From JAZDCJ01 sp036311985 (GTDB taxonomy: Bacteria > Actinomycetota > Actinomycetes > Actinomycetales > Micrococcaceae), in the NCBI RefSeq assembly GCF_036311985.1, contig NZ_JAZDCJ010000028.1: DNA of 64,000 bases; one strand, 5' to 3'. The stretch's first letter is position 1, and every line of letters begins with the position of its first letter. The notes beneath the pieces are model-generated. The model was given only the letters and a program-made list of their open reading frames with translations. It searched no databases and had not been told where the DNA came from. Position numbers and translations under genes: made by a program. This document shows, one piece after another, positions 34,796 through 43,229 of this stretch.

Positions 34796-35662
34796 TCAGG
34801 CGCCGAAGACGCGCGCGGGGACGGTCTGCCATCCCACCCACGTCAGGACCGTCAGCAGGACCGCGACGGCAGCGATGCCGGCCCATTGAACAGTGGCACG
34901 GTGCTTCCCCCGCGGCGCGTACGCCATGATCGCGGCGAGCGCCGCCCCGGTCGCCAGTCCGCCGACGTGGGCCTGCCACGAGACGTTGAGCCCCGGAATG
35001 AAGCCGATCACCAGGTTGATGCCGATGATCACGAGGATCGGCGTGAAGTTCCCCCCACGCGCCCGCATCACCACCAGCAGCGCGCCGAAGAGGCCGAAGA
35101 CCGCACCGGAGGCGCCCACGACGCCGATCCTCGGGTCTTCGAGCATCAGCACGGCGACGGAACCGCCGAAGCCGGACAGGAGGTACAGCGCGAGGAAGCG
35201 GATCCGGCCCAGCATCGGCTCGAGCGCCTGGCCGATCACGAAGAGCGCGTACATGTTGAACGCGATGTGCATCAGGAAGCTCGTCGAGTGCAGGAACGTG
35301 GCGGTCAGCATCCTCCACGGCTCGCTGCCGGTGTAGACCCCCGCGTAGAGCAGGCGGTCGGAGAGCGTGGGCAGCAGGAACTGTCCCAGGAACACCACCG
35401 CGCACAGGACCATGAGCGTGTAGGTCACCACGGGCCTGCCGTCCCGGGCGCGGCCGCCGAGGGCGGTGCGCTGGGTCGGCATCCGCTTCCGCGCCTCGTC
35501 GACGCAGTCTGCGCACTGCACGCCGACGGCCGCAGGACGCTGGCATTCGGGGCAGGCGGGGCGCCCGCAGCGCTGGCAGCGGACGTAGGAGGGGCGGTCC
35601 GGGTGTCGGGGGCAGACGGGGACCTGGCCCGCTGGCTGCTGCTCGGGAAGGCCGTAGGCCAT
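34796..35662 (-). CDS. Rhomboid-family intramembrane serine protease
   Basis: A 288-residue protein. The N-terminal 65 residues hold a zinc-binding, B-box-like motif (YVRCQRCGRPACPECQRP, then VQCADC). Six to seven membrane helices follow, with the catalytic Ser in GASGAVFG and His in WQAHVGG. HSTSFLMHIAFNMYALFVIG is the usual second-helix region. It cleaves membrane proteins within the bilayer; substrates are unknown. Its place next to the cyclophilin gene near gyrA is conserved in actinobacteria. The ATG at 35662 starts the Zn module. Confidence 0.93.
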   Translation of the reverse strand: MAYGLPEQQPAGQVPVCPRHPDRPSYVRCQRCGRPACPECQRPAAVGVQCADCVDEARKRMPTQRTALGGRARDGRPVVTYTLMVLCAVVFLGQFLLPTLSDRLLYAGVYTGSEPWRMLTATFLHSTSFLMHIAFNMYALFVIGQALEPMLGRIRFLALYLLSGFGGSVAVLMLEDPRIGVVGASGAVFGLFGALLVVMRARGGNFTPILVIIGINLVIGFIPGLNVSWQAHVGGLATGAALAAIMAYAPRGKHRATVQWAGIAAVAVLLTVLTWVGWQTVPARVFGA

Positions 35663-35773
35663 GGGATCTCCTGCAGTGGAATCGTCGGTGGTTAAACGGA
35701 AGGGGTCCTGCCGCAGGTTCCATGGTCCCTGCGGCAGAACCCGCCGTGTTGCGCGGCCCTGGCCGCGCCGTGA

Positions 35774-36319
35774 CTAGGCCTCGTCGATGTCGATCGAGGT
35801 GACGACGACGTCCTCGAGCGGCTTGTCGCGGCCGTCGGTCGGGACGGAATTCAGCTCGGCGACCAGCTTGCGCGAGGCCTCGTCGGTCACGTCGCCGAAG
35901 ATCGTGTGCTTGCCCTGCAGCCACGTCGTCGGAACGGTCGTGATGAAGAACTGCGAGCCGTTGGTCCCGCGGCCCATCTGGATGCCGGCGTTGGCCATGG
36001 CCAGCTTGTACGGCTGGGTGAAGTCGAGGTCCGGGTTGATCTCGTCGTCGAAGCGGTAGCCCGGGCCGCCGACGCCCTGGCCCAGCGGGTCCCCGCCCTG
36101 GATCATGAAGTCGCTGATGATGCGGTGGAAGATCGTCCCGTTGTAGAGCGGGGTCCCGGTCTTCTCCTCGCCCGTCTCCGGGTGCACCCATTGCTGCTCG
36201 CCGGTGGAGAGGCCGATGAAGTTCTTGACCGTCTTCGGGGCGTGGTTGCCGAAGAGATTGACCAGGATGTCGCCCCGGTTCGTGTGAATGGTGGCCTTGT
36301 GCGTGGGGATTGCAGTCAT
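35774..36319 (-). CDS. ppiA: Cyclophilin-type peptidyl-prolyl isomerase
   Basis: A 181-residue cytosolic cyclophilin with the conserved YNGTIFHRIISDFMIQGGDP, NGSQFFIT and HTIFGDV motifs. It speeds cis-trans isomerisation at proline during folding. The start at 36319 gives MTAIPTHKATIHTNRGDI, typical of this locus; an in-frame ATG 9 bases upstream is possible. The gene lies between the rhomboid gene and dnaA-side genes as in other actinobacteria. There is no signal peptide. Confidence 0.95.
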   Translation of the reverse strand: MTAIPTHKATIHTNRGDILVNLFGNHAPKTVKNFIGLSTGEQQWVHPETGEEKTGTPLYNGTIFHRIISDFMIQGGDPLGQGVGGPGYRFDDEINPDLDFTQPYKLAMANAGIQMGRGTNGSQFFITTVPTTWLQGKHTIFGDVTDEASRKLVAELNSVPTDGRDKPLEDVVVTSIDIDEA

Positions 36320-36480
36320 GCGCCCCATTCTTCCACGACGCCCCCGCCCGCCTTGCTGATCCGCTACGCGGACAGTGAACAACCGGGGAGCCCGGGCCGC
36401 ATATGCCCCGGACGGAATAGCACGCCCGGGGGCCACGGCGTAGGCTAGGCCACGATGCTCCAACAAATCGGGAGGAACGT

Positions 36481-37431
36481 GTGAAGAAGACAGAACGCAT
36501 TGCCCGCGACCTGGGAGAGACGGTCGGCAACGGAGTCGGCGAGGCCCGCGACTGGGCCGCACCCCGCGTGGAGGCAGCCGTCCAGTGGGCCGTTCCCCGT
36601 CTGGAGAAGGGGATCGAGACCGCTTCGCCGAAGATCCAGGAGGGCCTGCACCGGGCCGCCACGGAGATCGCCGACGGCGTCGCCCGCGTGACCCCGAAGA
36701 TCCAGGAAGGCCTGGACAAGGTCGCTCCGAAGATCTCGCAGGTTGTCGACCAGGCATCGCCCAAGCTCCAGGAGACGCTCGACAAGGCGACGCCGGCCCT
36801 GCAGCATGCCCGCGACGTCGTGGTGAAGGACTACATCCCGGCCGCCAGCGCGAAGCTCGGCGAGGCCGCGGACTTCACCGCCCACAAGCTCGACTCCGCG
36901 CGCTTCCCGCTGCCGGTCCACCAGGCCGTCGCGAGCGTGACCGGTGACAAGAAGGCCCTCAAGCGCGCCCAGACGGCCGCCGCCGAGGCCGCCAAGCAGG
37001 CCTCGAAGCAGCTCAAGAAGGAGCAGGCCCGCAAGGGACGCAAGCGCGGACTGCTGATCTTCGGGATCATCGCGGCCGCTGCTGCGGCGGGCGTCGCCGC
37101 GTGGCGCGCCTCGAAGCCGGTCGAGGATCCGTGGAAGGCGCCGGCCCCGGTCGAGCCCGCCCCGGTCCCGTCCTCCTCGGCGGCCCCGACCTCCGCCACG
37201 GCCGATGTCCCCGCGGCGGATGCCGCCGCTGCCTCGGCGCCCGAGGCCCCGGAGACGGAGTCCACGGTCGAGGAGGTGCGCGCCCACCTTGAGGAGGCCG
37301 CCGCTCCGGAGGACGCCGGCGACGTCGACGCCGAGCTCGCGGCCGACGCTGCCGGGGAGGCCGAGGATGCCGCCCCGAAGCCCGGTCCCCGCGGCGGGCG
37401 CCGGGCCTCTTCGGAGGACACCGCCACGTAG
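36481..37431 (+). CDS. Amphipathic-helix repeat membrane protein, apolipoprotein-like
   Basis: A 316-residue protein of unknown function. The first 150 residues are amphipathic helices built from imperfect repeats of about 22 residues, each opening with a Pro-Lys step (SPKIQEGLHRA, TPKIQEGLDKV, APKISQVVDQA, SPKLQETLDKA). A basic region (KKEQARKGRKRG) precedes one membrane helix (LLIFGIIAAAAAAGVAAW) and an acidic, Ala/Pro-rich tail of about 100 residues. The repeats resemble apolipoprotein or lipid-surface-binding helices, so a membrane-bound role is likely. The GTG at 36481 follows GGGAGGA. Confidence 0.7.
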   Translation: MKKTERIARDLGETVGNGVGEARDWAAPRVEAAVQWAVPRLEKGIETASPKIQEGLHRAATEIADGVARVTPKIQEGLDKVAPKISQVVDQASPKLQETLDKATPALQHARDVVVKDYIPAASAKLGEAADFTAHKLDSARFPLPVHQAVASVTGDKKALKRAQTAAAEAAKQASKQLKKEQARKGRKRGLLIFGIIAAAAAAGVAAWRASKPVEDPWKAPAPVEPAPVPSSSAAPTSATADVPAADAAAASAPEAPETESTVEEVRAHLEEAAAPEDAGDVDAELAADAAGEAEDAAPKPGPRGGRRASSEDTAT

Positions 37432-37460
37432 CACCCCGGAGGCCGCCAAGCGGTGGTCCG

Positions 37461-37496
37461 GGAAGGGGAGGCCTGTTGGCGCGGGCCTCCCCTTCC
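37461..37496. terminator. Terminator hairpin
   Basis: The 13-bp arms GGAAGGGGAGGCC (37461-37473) and GGCCTCCCCTTCC (37484-37496) follow the helical-repeat gene, just before the glycosyltransferase promoter. Confidence 0.8.
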
Positions 37497-37525
37497 GTGC
37501 GTCCGGGCGCTGGTAGATTGGCGCT

Positions 37526-38392
37526 GTGATTGAGGACCAACCCTTCGGCGGATCCGGGCCCTACAGGCCCGCCGTCTCGATCGTCATCCCCGCCTACAAC
37601 GAGGAGAGCGTGATCAGGCAGTGCCTGGTCGCCGCGATCTACCAGACCGTACCCGCGCACGAGGTGATCGTGGTGGACAACATGTCCACGGACGCCACGG
37701 CGGCCATCGTGACGCAGATGCAGGCGGAGTACCCGGAGGCCCCGATCCGGCTCGTCTCCCAGGACCGTGAGCAGGGGCTGATCCCGACCCGCAACTTCGG
37801 CCTCGCCCAGGCGAGCGGCGAGGTCCTGGGCCGCATCGACGCGGATTCCGTCCTCGAACCGGATTGGGTGGAACAGGTCTCCTCCGCCTTTATGGACCCG
37901 GAGGTCATGGCGGCCACGGGACCGGTCGTCTACTACGACATGCCCATGCGCCGCTGGGGCCTGAAGGCGGACGACAAGATGCGCCAGCTGGTCCTCAAGG
38001 TCGCCTACAAGCAGTACCACTTCCTCTTCGGTTCCAACATGGCGCTGCGGGCCTCCGCTTGGGCCGAGATCGCGGGCGAGGTCTGCCGCGACGAGGCGGA
38101 CGAGTTCCACGAGGACATCGACATCTCGCTGCACCTGGCGGACCACGACCTGCTGATCCGCTACGTCCCGGCCATGGTCTCGGGGATGTCGGCACGCCGT
38201 CTCGAGGACTCGCCGAAGGACTACCGGTACTACGTCACGCGGTTCGACCGCACGTACAAGGCCCACCAGATCAACAAGCAGGTCCTGAAGATCCCGATGC
38301 TGATCTTCATGTCGATCTACTACCCGGCGAAGATGCTGCGCTACCTCCACACGGCGCGCAGTTCGCAGCCGGTGCGCCGCGGCGGCATCTGA
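37526..38392 (+). CDS. Family 2 glycosyltransferase
   Basis: A 288-residue GT-A fold enzyme. VSIVIPAYNEESVIRQCL is the nucleotide-sugar binding start, GRIDADSVLEPDW holds the DxD-type metal site, and FHEDIDISLHL the catalytic acid region. The C-terminus has one hydrophobic stretch (IPMLIFMSIYYPAKMLRY). The acceptor and sugar are unknown. The GTG at 37526 lies 7 bases after a TAGATT -10 box (37514-37519), so the message may be leaderless. The gene converges with the EamA-type exporter. Confidence 0.85.
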   Translation: MIEDQPFGGSGPYRPAVSIVIPAYNEESVIRQCLVAAIYQTVPAHEVIVVDNMSTDATAAIVTQMQAEYPEAPIRLVSQDREQGLIPTRNFGLAQASGEVLGRIDADSVLEPDWVEQVSSAFMDPEVMAATGPVVYYDMPMRRWGLKADDKMRQLVLKVAYKQYHFLFGSNMALRASAWAEIAGEVCRDEADEFHEDIDISLHLADHDLLIRYVPAMVSGMSARRLEDSPKDYRYYVTRFDRTYKAHQINKQVLKIPMLIFMSIYYPAKMLRYLHTARSSQPVRRGGI

Positions 38393-38411
38393 GCCGAGCG
38401 GCAGCGTGACG

Positions 38412-39356
38412 TCAGTCGGCGCCGAGCCCGGGTTCGGCGAGGACGACGCCGGGGCCACGGCGCCGCTGTCCCCGCACGACGGCCACGAGGCCCGCGAGGA
38501 TGAGCACGAGCCCGCCGTAGGTTCCCGCGGGCAGCCGCTCGCCCAGGAAGCCGGCGGCCAGGAGCGCCGCGGCGGGGATCTCGAGCAGGATGATCGTGGA
38601 CACGGTGAGCGGACCGAGGGCGTTGAGCAGGTGGTTGAAGACGCTGTGGCCGAGGAGCTGGGCGCAGACGGTGAGCGCGATGATCCCGAGCCAGCCCTCG
38701 GGCGGGAAGCCCCACAGCGGTTCGTCGAAGACGAGGCACAGGGCCAGGAGGATCAGGGCCGTGAGGACGTAGCAGAGTCCGGTGTACGCGCCGGTCGACA
38801 TCGTCTCGCGGGCCTTGGACCCCGCGAGCGTGTAGGCGCCAGCGAGCGCCCCGCCGACGAGGGCGAGGAGGTCTCCCCGCAGGGCCTCGGCCGAGCCGCC
38901 GAGGTCGAATCCGGTGATGACGACGACGCCGATGAAGGCCACCCCGATGCCGATGCCCACGAGCGGCGGGAAGCGCACGCCGCGCAGCACCTGGAACAGG
39001 GCGATCCAGGCGGACTGGAGGCAGACGAGTGCGGTGGCGGCGGCGACGGACGTCATGCGGATCGACGTCGTGAAGCAGACGAAGTGCAGGGCCAGCGCGA
39101 GGGCGGCCGCCGCGCTCCAGCCCCATTCACGCCGCCCCGCCCTGAGCAGGGAGGCGGGACGGCGGACCAGGACGGGTGCGGCCATGACGACGCCGCCGAT
39201 CGCGTTGCGCCAGAAGGCCATGGCCATCGGGGGCACGCTGGGTGTCGCGGCGATGAGCGGGCCGGACGCCCCGACGCCGAGGACGCCGATGGCCGCCAGG
39301 AGGAAGATCACCCCACCACTGTGCCACCGCCGCCGGGCGGCTGCGTCGTCGGACAC
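38412..39356 (-). CDS. EamA-family (DMT) transporter
   Basis: A 314-residue protein with about ten membrane helices in two EamA repeats (for example FWRNAIGGVVMAAPVLV and TALVCLQSAWIALFQVLRG in the first, GHSVFNHLLNALGPLTVSTI in the second). The family exports metabolites or drugs; the substrate is unknown. The start is uncertain: the GTG at 39356 gives a normal length, while an in-frame ATG at 39434 would add 26 residues. Neither has a strong ribosome site. Confidence 0.85.
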   Translation of the reverse strand: MSDDAAARRRWHSGGVIFLLAAIGVLGVGASGPLIAATPSVPPMAMAFWRNAIGGVVMAAPVLVRRPASLLRAGRREWGWSAAAALALALHFVCFTTSIRMTSVAAATALVCLQSAWIALFQVLRGVRFPPLVGIGIGVAFIGVVVITGFDLGGSAEALRGDLLALVGGALAGAYTLAGSKARETMSTGAYTGLCYVLTALILLALCLVFDEPLWGFPPEGWLGIIALTVCAQLLGHSVFNHLLNALGPLTVSTIILLEIPAAALLAAGFLGERLPAGTYGGLVLILAGLVAVVRGQRRRGPGVVLAEPGLGAD

Positions 39357-39481
39357 GATCCGTGACGCTTCTTCCCGCTTCCCGGTGCTCCCGTGCTCCG
39401 GAACCCGGCGAGTCGCATCGACCCGCCATGCCACGCTCGGGAGAAATGGGCAGTTGTCCTCGCGGATTCGATCGGGATGCG

Positions 39482-39515
39482 CGAAGGGCCCCGGGCTGCT
39501 GCCCGGGGCCCTTCG
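39482..39515 (-). terminator. Terminator of tRNA-Ala
   Basis: The perfect 15-bp arms 39482-39496 and 39501-39515 around TGCT begin 7 bases after the 3' end of tRNA-Ala. Confidence 0.8.
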
Positions 39516-39522
39516 TCGTCGG

Positions 39523-39595
39523 TGGAGGCAAGGGGACTCGAACCCCTAACCCCCTGCTTGCAAAGCAGGTGCGCTACCAATTGCGCCATGCCCCC
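39523..39595 (-). tRNA. tRNA-Ala (TGC)
   Basis: A 73-nt tRNA with acceptor GGGGGCA/TGCCTCC, discriminator A, anticodon loop TTTGCAA giving TGC, and a normal T arm (GGGGTTCGAGTCCCC). Together with tRNA-Ile it follows gyrA as in other actinobacteria. Confidence 0.96.
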
Positions 39596-39603
39596 GTACG
39601 GGG

Positions 39604-39720
39604 CTAGTCCACCGAATCGGTCGACCGGCTCCAGGTGGACTTCTCCACCTCGGCATCCTTCCACTTATTGTAGGTAGCGATGCCCACGAGCGCGGCCGCG
39701 AGGAACAGCAGTCGTTTCAT
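39604..39720 (-). CDS. DLW-39 family peptide
   Basis: A 38-residue protein between the two tRNA genes: a hydrophobic N-terminus (MKRLLFLAAALVGIATYNKW) followed by KDAEVEKSTWSRSTDSVD. It matches the short DLW-39 family known from Micrococcales at this locus. The function is unknown. The ribosome site GGGAGGATCCCC lies just upstream of the ATG at 39720. It ends 8 bp before tRNA-Ala and is likely cotranscribed with it. Confidence 0.75.
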   Translation of the reverse strand: MKRLLFLAAALVGIATYNKWKDAEVEKSTWSRSTDSVD

Positions 39721-39753
39721 GGGGATCCTCCCGGACCGTCAGTGGGGATTCCG

Positions 39754-39827
39754 TGGGCGTACCAGGACTTGAACCTGGGACCTCTTCGTTATCAGCGAAG
39801 CGCTCTAACCGCCTGAGCTATACGCCC
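39754..39827 (-). tRNA. tRNA-Ile (GAT)
   Basis: A 74-nt tRNA with acceptor GGGCGTA/TACGCCC, discriminator A, anticodon loop CTGATAA giving GAT, and a complete D arm and T arm. Confidence 0.96.
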
Positions 39828-39885
39828 TCACCGTCCCATCAGGACGAGATATGACTTTACCCGACGATTCCGCGGGAAAACAAAT

Positions 39886-39913
39886 CGGCCGCCCCCCGTG
39901 CGGGGAGCGGCCG
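39886..39913 (-). terminator. Rho-independent terminator of the gyrB-gyrA operon
   Basis: The arms 39886-39898 and 39901-39913 pair with one mismatch. On the minus strand they are followed by a T-rich run (TTTGTTTTCCC), 15 bp after the DUF3566 stop. Confidence 0.8.
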
Positions 39914-39927
39914 AGGCGTTCCGCGGT

Positions 39928-40506
39928 TCAGTCGTCGGTCAGCGTGATGCCGATGCCGCCGACGAGCGTCGAGGAGATGTTGTAGAGCACGGCCGAGAGC
40001 ATCGACAGCGCCGTGAGCAGGACGACGTTCACGACCGCGATGATCGTCGCGAAGGAGGCCACCTGTCCGAGCGAGGCGAGCTCCTGGAGGTTGAAGCTGC
40101 TCTCGGTCCCGGCGACCTCGCGCAGCAGGTCGTTGACCCGGTCGAAGATGCCCGTGAGGTCCAGGACGGTCCAGAGCACGACGGCGGCGACGACGGTCAC
40201 GATGCCGAGGGCCACGGAGAGCAGGAAGGACATCTTCAGCACGGACCAGGGATCGATCTTGCTGACGAGCAGGCGGGCCTTGCGGACCTTGGCCTTGGGC
40301 GCCGGGCGCACGAGCTGCTGGGGGCGCTGGGCCGGGCGCTGCCCCGCCGGACGCGGCTGTCCGGGGCGCTGCTGGGTTCCGGCGGGACGCTGTCCCTGCG
40401 CCGCCGGGCGCTGGCCGGACGGGGCCTGCCGCGGTGCGGCCGGACGGCCACCCGGCTGGGAGGCCGGGCGCTGCGCTCCCGGGCGCGGGGTGTTGGGGGT
40501 GCTCAC
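39928..40506 (-). CDS. DUF3566 membrane protein
   Basis: A 192-residue protein. The first 75 residues are a Pro/Gln/Arg/Gly-rich disordered stretch with repeated GQRPA units. Two membrane helices follow ([20 protein letters not shown] and [19 protein letters not shown]) around a short external helix. It corresponds to the gene downstream of gyrA in mycobacteria (Rv0007 type). Its exact role is unknown; the location suggests the cell envelope. The GTG at 40506 overlaps the gyrA stop by 4 bp and follows GGAGG. Confidence 0.9.
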   Translation of the reverse strand: MSTPNTPRPGAQRPASQPGGRPAAPRQAPSGQRPAAQGQRPAGTQQRPGQPRPAGQRPAQRPQQLVRPAPKAKVRKARLLVSKIDPWSVLKMSFLLSVALGIVTVVAAVVLWTVLDLTGIFDRVNDLLREVAGTESSFNLQELASLGQVASFATIIAVVNVVLLTALSMLSAVLYNISSTLVGGIGITLTDD

Positions 40507-43175
40507 GCATTACCTCCGTCATTCTCGGTGCCTTCGGTGCCGTGGCCGGCGTCGTCCGCGGCCTCCGCTGGGGATCCCGCGGTACCTGCCGGGGCTTCCT
40601 GCGACGGACCGCTGCCGACGGCGTCCCGGGCTTGATCTGCATCCAACGGTACTGCATCGTCCTCGGGCTCGGCCGCCAGGCCGCGTTCGGTGTTCCTCGC
40701 CACGGCGATGATCCGGTCCTTCTTGTCCGGCTTCGCGAAGATCACGCCCATGGTGTCGCGGCCCTTCGCCGGCACCTGGGTCACGGCGGAGCGGACCACC
40801 TTTCCGCCCTCCATGACGACGAGGACCTCGTCCTCCTCCTGCACGATCAGCGCGCCGACGAGGTGCCCCCGGTCCTCGGCGAACTTGCCGACCTTGATGC
40901 CGAGGCCGCCGCGTCCCTGCACGCGGTACTCCTCCACGGAGCTGCGCTTCGCATAGCCGCCGTCGGTGACGATGAAGGAGTAGGAGCCCTCGGTCACGAC
41001 GTCGGCGCTGAGCAGTTCGTCGTCTCCGCGGAACTTCATGCCCGTCACGCCGCTCGTCGCGCGGCCCATCGGGCGCAGCGCCTCGTCGGTCGCGGTGAAG
41101 CGGACCGACTGGCCGTTGCGGGAGACCAGCATGAGGTCGTCCGTCTCGGAAACGAGCTGCGCCGAGACGAGCTCGTCGCCCTCGCGCAGGTTGATCGCGA
41201 TGACACCGGCCGAGCGGTTGGTGTCGTAGTCCGCGAGCCGGGTCTTCTTGACGAGGCCGTTCTTGGTGGCGAGCACCAGGTACGGGGCCTGGTCGTAGCT
41301 GCGCAAATCCAGGACCTGGGCAATCGTCTCCCCGGGCTGGAAGGCCATGACGTTGGCCACGTGCTGGCCCTTGGAATCGCGGCTTCCCTCGGCGAGCTCG
41401 TAGCACTTGGTCCGGTACACGCGGCCGAGGTTGGTGAAGAAGAGCAGCCAGTTGTGGGTCGTCGTGACGAAGAAGTGCTCCACGACGTCGTCGCCGCGCA
41501 GCTGCGCGCCGCGGATGCCCTTGCCGCCCCGGTTCTGCGAACGGTAGTTGTCGCTGCGCGTGCGCTTGACGTAGCCGCCGCGGGTGATGGTGACGACCAT
41601 CTCCTCTTCGGGGATCAGGTCCTCCATGGACATGTCGCCGTCGTAGCCCATGAGGATCCGGGTGCGGCGGTCGTCTCCGTGCTTGTCGACGATCTCCCCG
41701 AGCTCGTCGGAGATGATGCCGCGCTGCTTGACCGGATCGGCGAGGATCGTCTTGTATTCGGCGATCTCGAGCTCGAGCTTGGCGTGCTGGTCCTGGATCT
41801 TCTGCCGCTCGAGGGCGGCCAGGCGGCGCAGCTGCATGTCCAGGATGGCCTGGGCCTGCACGTCGTCGATGTCCAGGAGCTCCTTGAGCCCCTCGCGCGC
41901 GTCCTCGACCGTGGAGGAACGGCGGATGAGGGCGATGACCTCGTCGAGGGCGTCGAGCGCCTTGAGCAGGCCGCGCAGGATGTGGGCCTGCTCCTCGGCC
42001 TTGCGCAGGCGGAACCGCGTCCGGCGCACGATGACCTCGACCTGGTGCGCCACCCAGTGCCGGATGAAGGCGTCGAGGGACAGCGTGCGCGGCACGCCGT
42101 CGACGAGCGCGAGCATGTTGGCGGAGAAGTTGGACTGCAGCTCGGTGTGCTTGTAGAGGTTGTTCAGCACGACCTTGGCGACGGCGTCGCGCTTGAGCAC
42201 GATCACGAGGCGCTGGCCCGTGCGGCCCGAGGACTCGTCGCGCAGGTCGGCGATGCCCTGGATCCTGCCGTCCTTGACGAGGTCGGCGATCTTGATGGAG
42301 AGGTTGTCCGGGTTGGCCTGGTAGGGAAGCTCGGTGACCACGAGGCACGTGCGGCCCTGGAGCTCCTCGACGTTGACCACGGCGCGCATCGTGATGGAAC
42401 CGCGGCCGGTCCGGTAGGCGTCCTCGATGCCCTTGTGGCCCAGGATCAGCGCGCCGGTCGGGAAGTCGGGTCCCTTCACGCGCTTGAGCAGCTCCTCGAG
42501 CAGCTCCTCGCGGCTGGCCTCGGGGTTCTCCAAGTACCACTGCACGCCGTCGGCGACCTCGCGTAGGTTGTGCGGCGGGATGTTCGTGGCCATGCCGACG
42601 GCGATGCCGGACGAGCCGTTGACCAGCAGGTTCGGGAACCGCGCCGGCAGGATCGTCGGCTCCTGGTTCTTGCCGTCGTAGTTGTCCTGGAAGTCGACCG
42701 TCTCCTCGTCGATGTCCCGGACCATTTCCATGGCCAGCTGGGCCATCTTGGTCTCGGTGTAGCGGGGAGCGGCCGCGCCGTCGTTTCCGGGGGAACCGAA
42801 GTTGCCCTGGCCGAGCGCCAGCGGGTAGCGCATGGTCCAGTCCTGGATGAGGCGGACCAGGGCGTCGTAGATCGCGCTGTCGCCGTGCGGGTGGTACTGG
42901 CCCATGACCTCGCCGACCACGCGGGCGCACTTGTTGTAGGAGCGGTCGGGGCGGTAGCCGCCGTCGTACATCGCGTAGATCACACGGCGGTGCACGGGCT
43001 TGAGGCCGTCGCGCACGTCCGGGAGGGCGCGTCCCACGATCACGGCCATCGCGTAGTCGAGGTAGGACCGCTGCATCTCGGTCTGCAGGTCGACCTGCTC
43101 GACGCGGTCGGTCACACGGCCTTCGAGGGGCTGCTGCTCCGGGTCCTGCGGGGTCTCGGGCGTCTCGTCGCTCAT
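40503..43175 (-). CDS. gyrA: DNA gyrase subunit A
   Basis: An 890-residue protein. The breakage-reunion domain contains the catalytic Tyr in APRYTET, and the quinolone region reads [10 protein letters not shown], so Ser and Asp at the usual resistance positions are wild type. The C-terminal six-bladed wheel has the GyrA box QNRGGKGI. The tail of about 70 residues is acidic and Ala/Gly-rich. It makes negative supercoils with GyrB. It follows gyrB by 54 bp and its stop overlaps the DUF3566 start. Confidence 0.98.
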   Translation of the reverse strand: MSDETPETPQDPEQQPLEGRVTDRVEQVDLQTEMQRSYLDYAMAVIVGRALPDVRDGLKPVHRRVIYAMYDGGYRPDRSYNKCARVVGEVMGQYHPHGDSAIYDALVRLIQDWTMRYPLALGQGNFGSPGNDGAAAPRYTETKMAQLAMEMVRDIDEETVDFQDNYDGKNQEPTILPARFPNLLVNGSSGIAVGMATNIPPHNLREVADGVQWYLENPEASREELLEELLKRVKGPDFPTGALILGHKGIEDAYRTGRGSITMRAVVNVEELQGRTCLVVTELPYQANPDNLSIKIADLVKDGRIQGIADLRDESSGRTGQRLVIVLKRDAVAKVVLNNLYKHTELQSNFSANMLALVDGVPRTLSLDAFIRHWVAHQVEVIVRRTRFRLRKAEEQAHILRGLLKALDALDEVIALIRRSSTVEDAREGLKELLDIDDVQAQAILDMQLRRLAALERQKIQDQHAKLELEIAEYKTILADPVKQRGIISDELGEIVDKHGDDRRTRILMGYDGDMSMEDLIPEEEMVVTITRGGYVKRTRSDNYRSQNRGGKGIRGAQLRGDDVVEHFFVTTTHNWLLFFTNLGRVYRTKCYELAEGSRDSKGQHVANVMAFQPGETIAQVLDLRSYDQAPYLVLATKNGLVKKTRLADYDTNRSAGVIAINLREGDELVSAQLVSETDDLMLVSRNGQSVRFTATDEALRPMGRATSGVTGMKFRGDDELLSADVVTEGSYSFIVTDGGYAKRSSVEEYRVQGRGGLGIKVGKFAEDRGHLVGALIVQEEDEVLVVMEGGKVVRSAVTQVPAKGRDTMGVIFAKPDKKDRIIAVARNTERGLAAEPEDDAVPLDADQARDAVGSGPSQEAPAGTAGSPAEAADDAGHGTEGTENDGGNA

Positions 43176-43229
43176 CGGGTTCTTTCTCTCAGTTCACAAA
43201 GTCTGCGTGGCTTCGGCGGGCGGTCCGGG

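Noticed and set aside
40519..42930. Very long antisense open frames over gyrA, gyrB and other genes.
   Set aside because: They are a by-product of high-GC third codon positions; their translations are Arg/Pro/Gly-rich and lack any family features.
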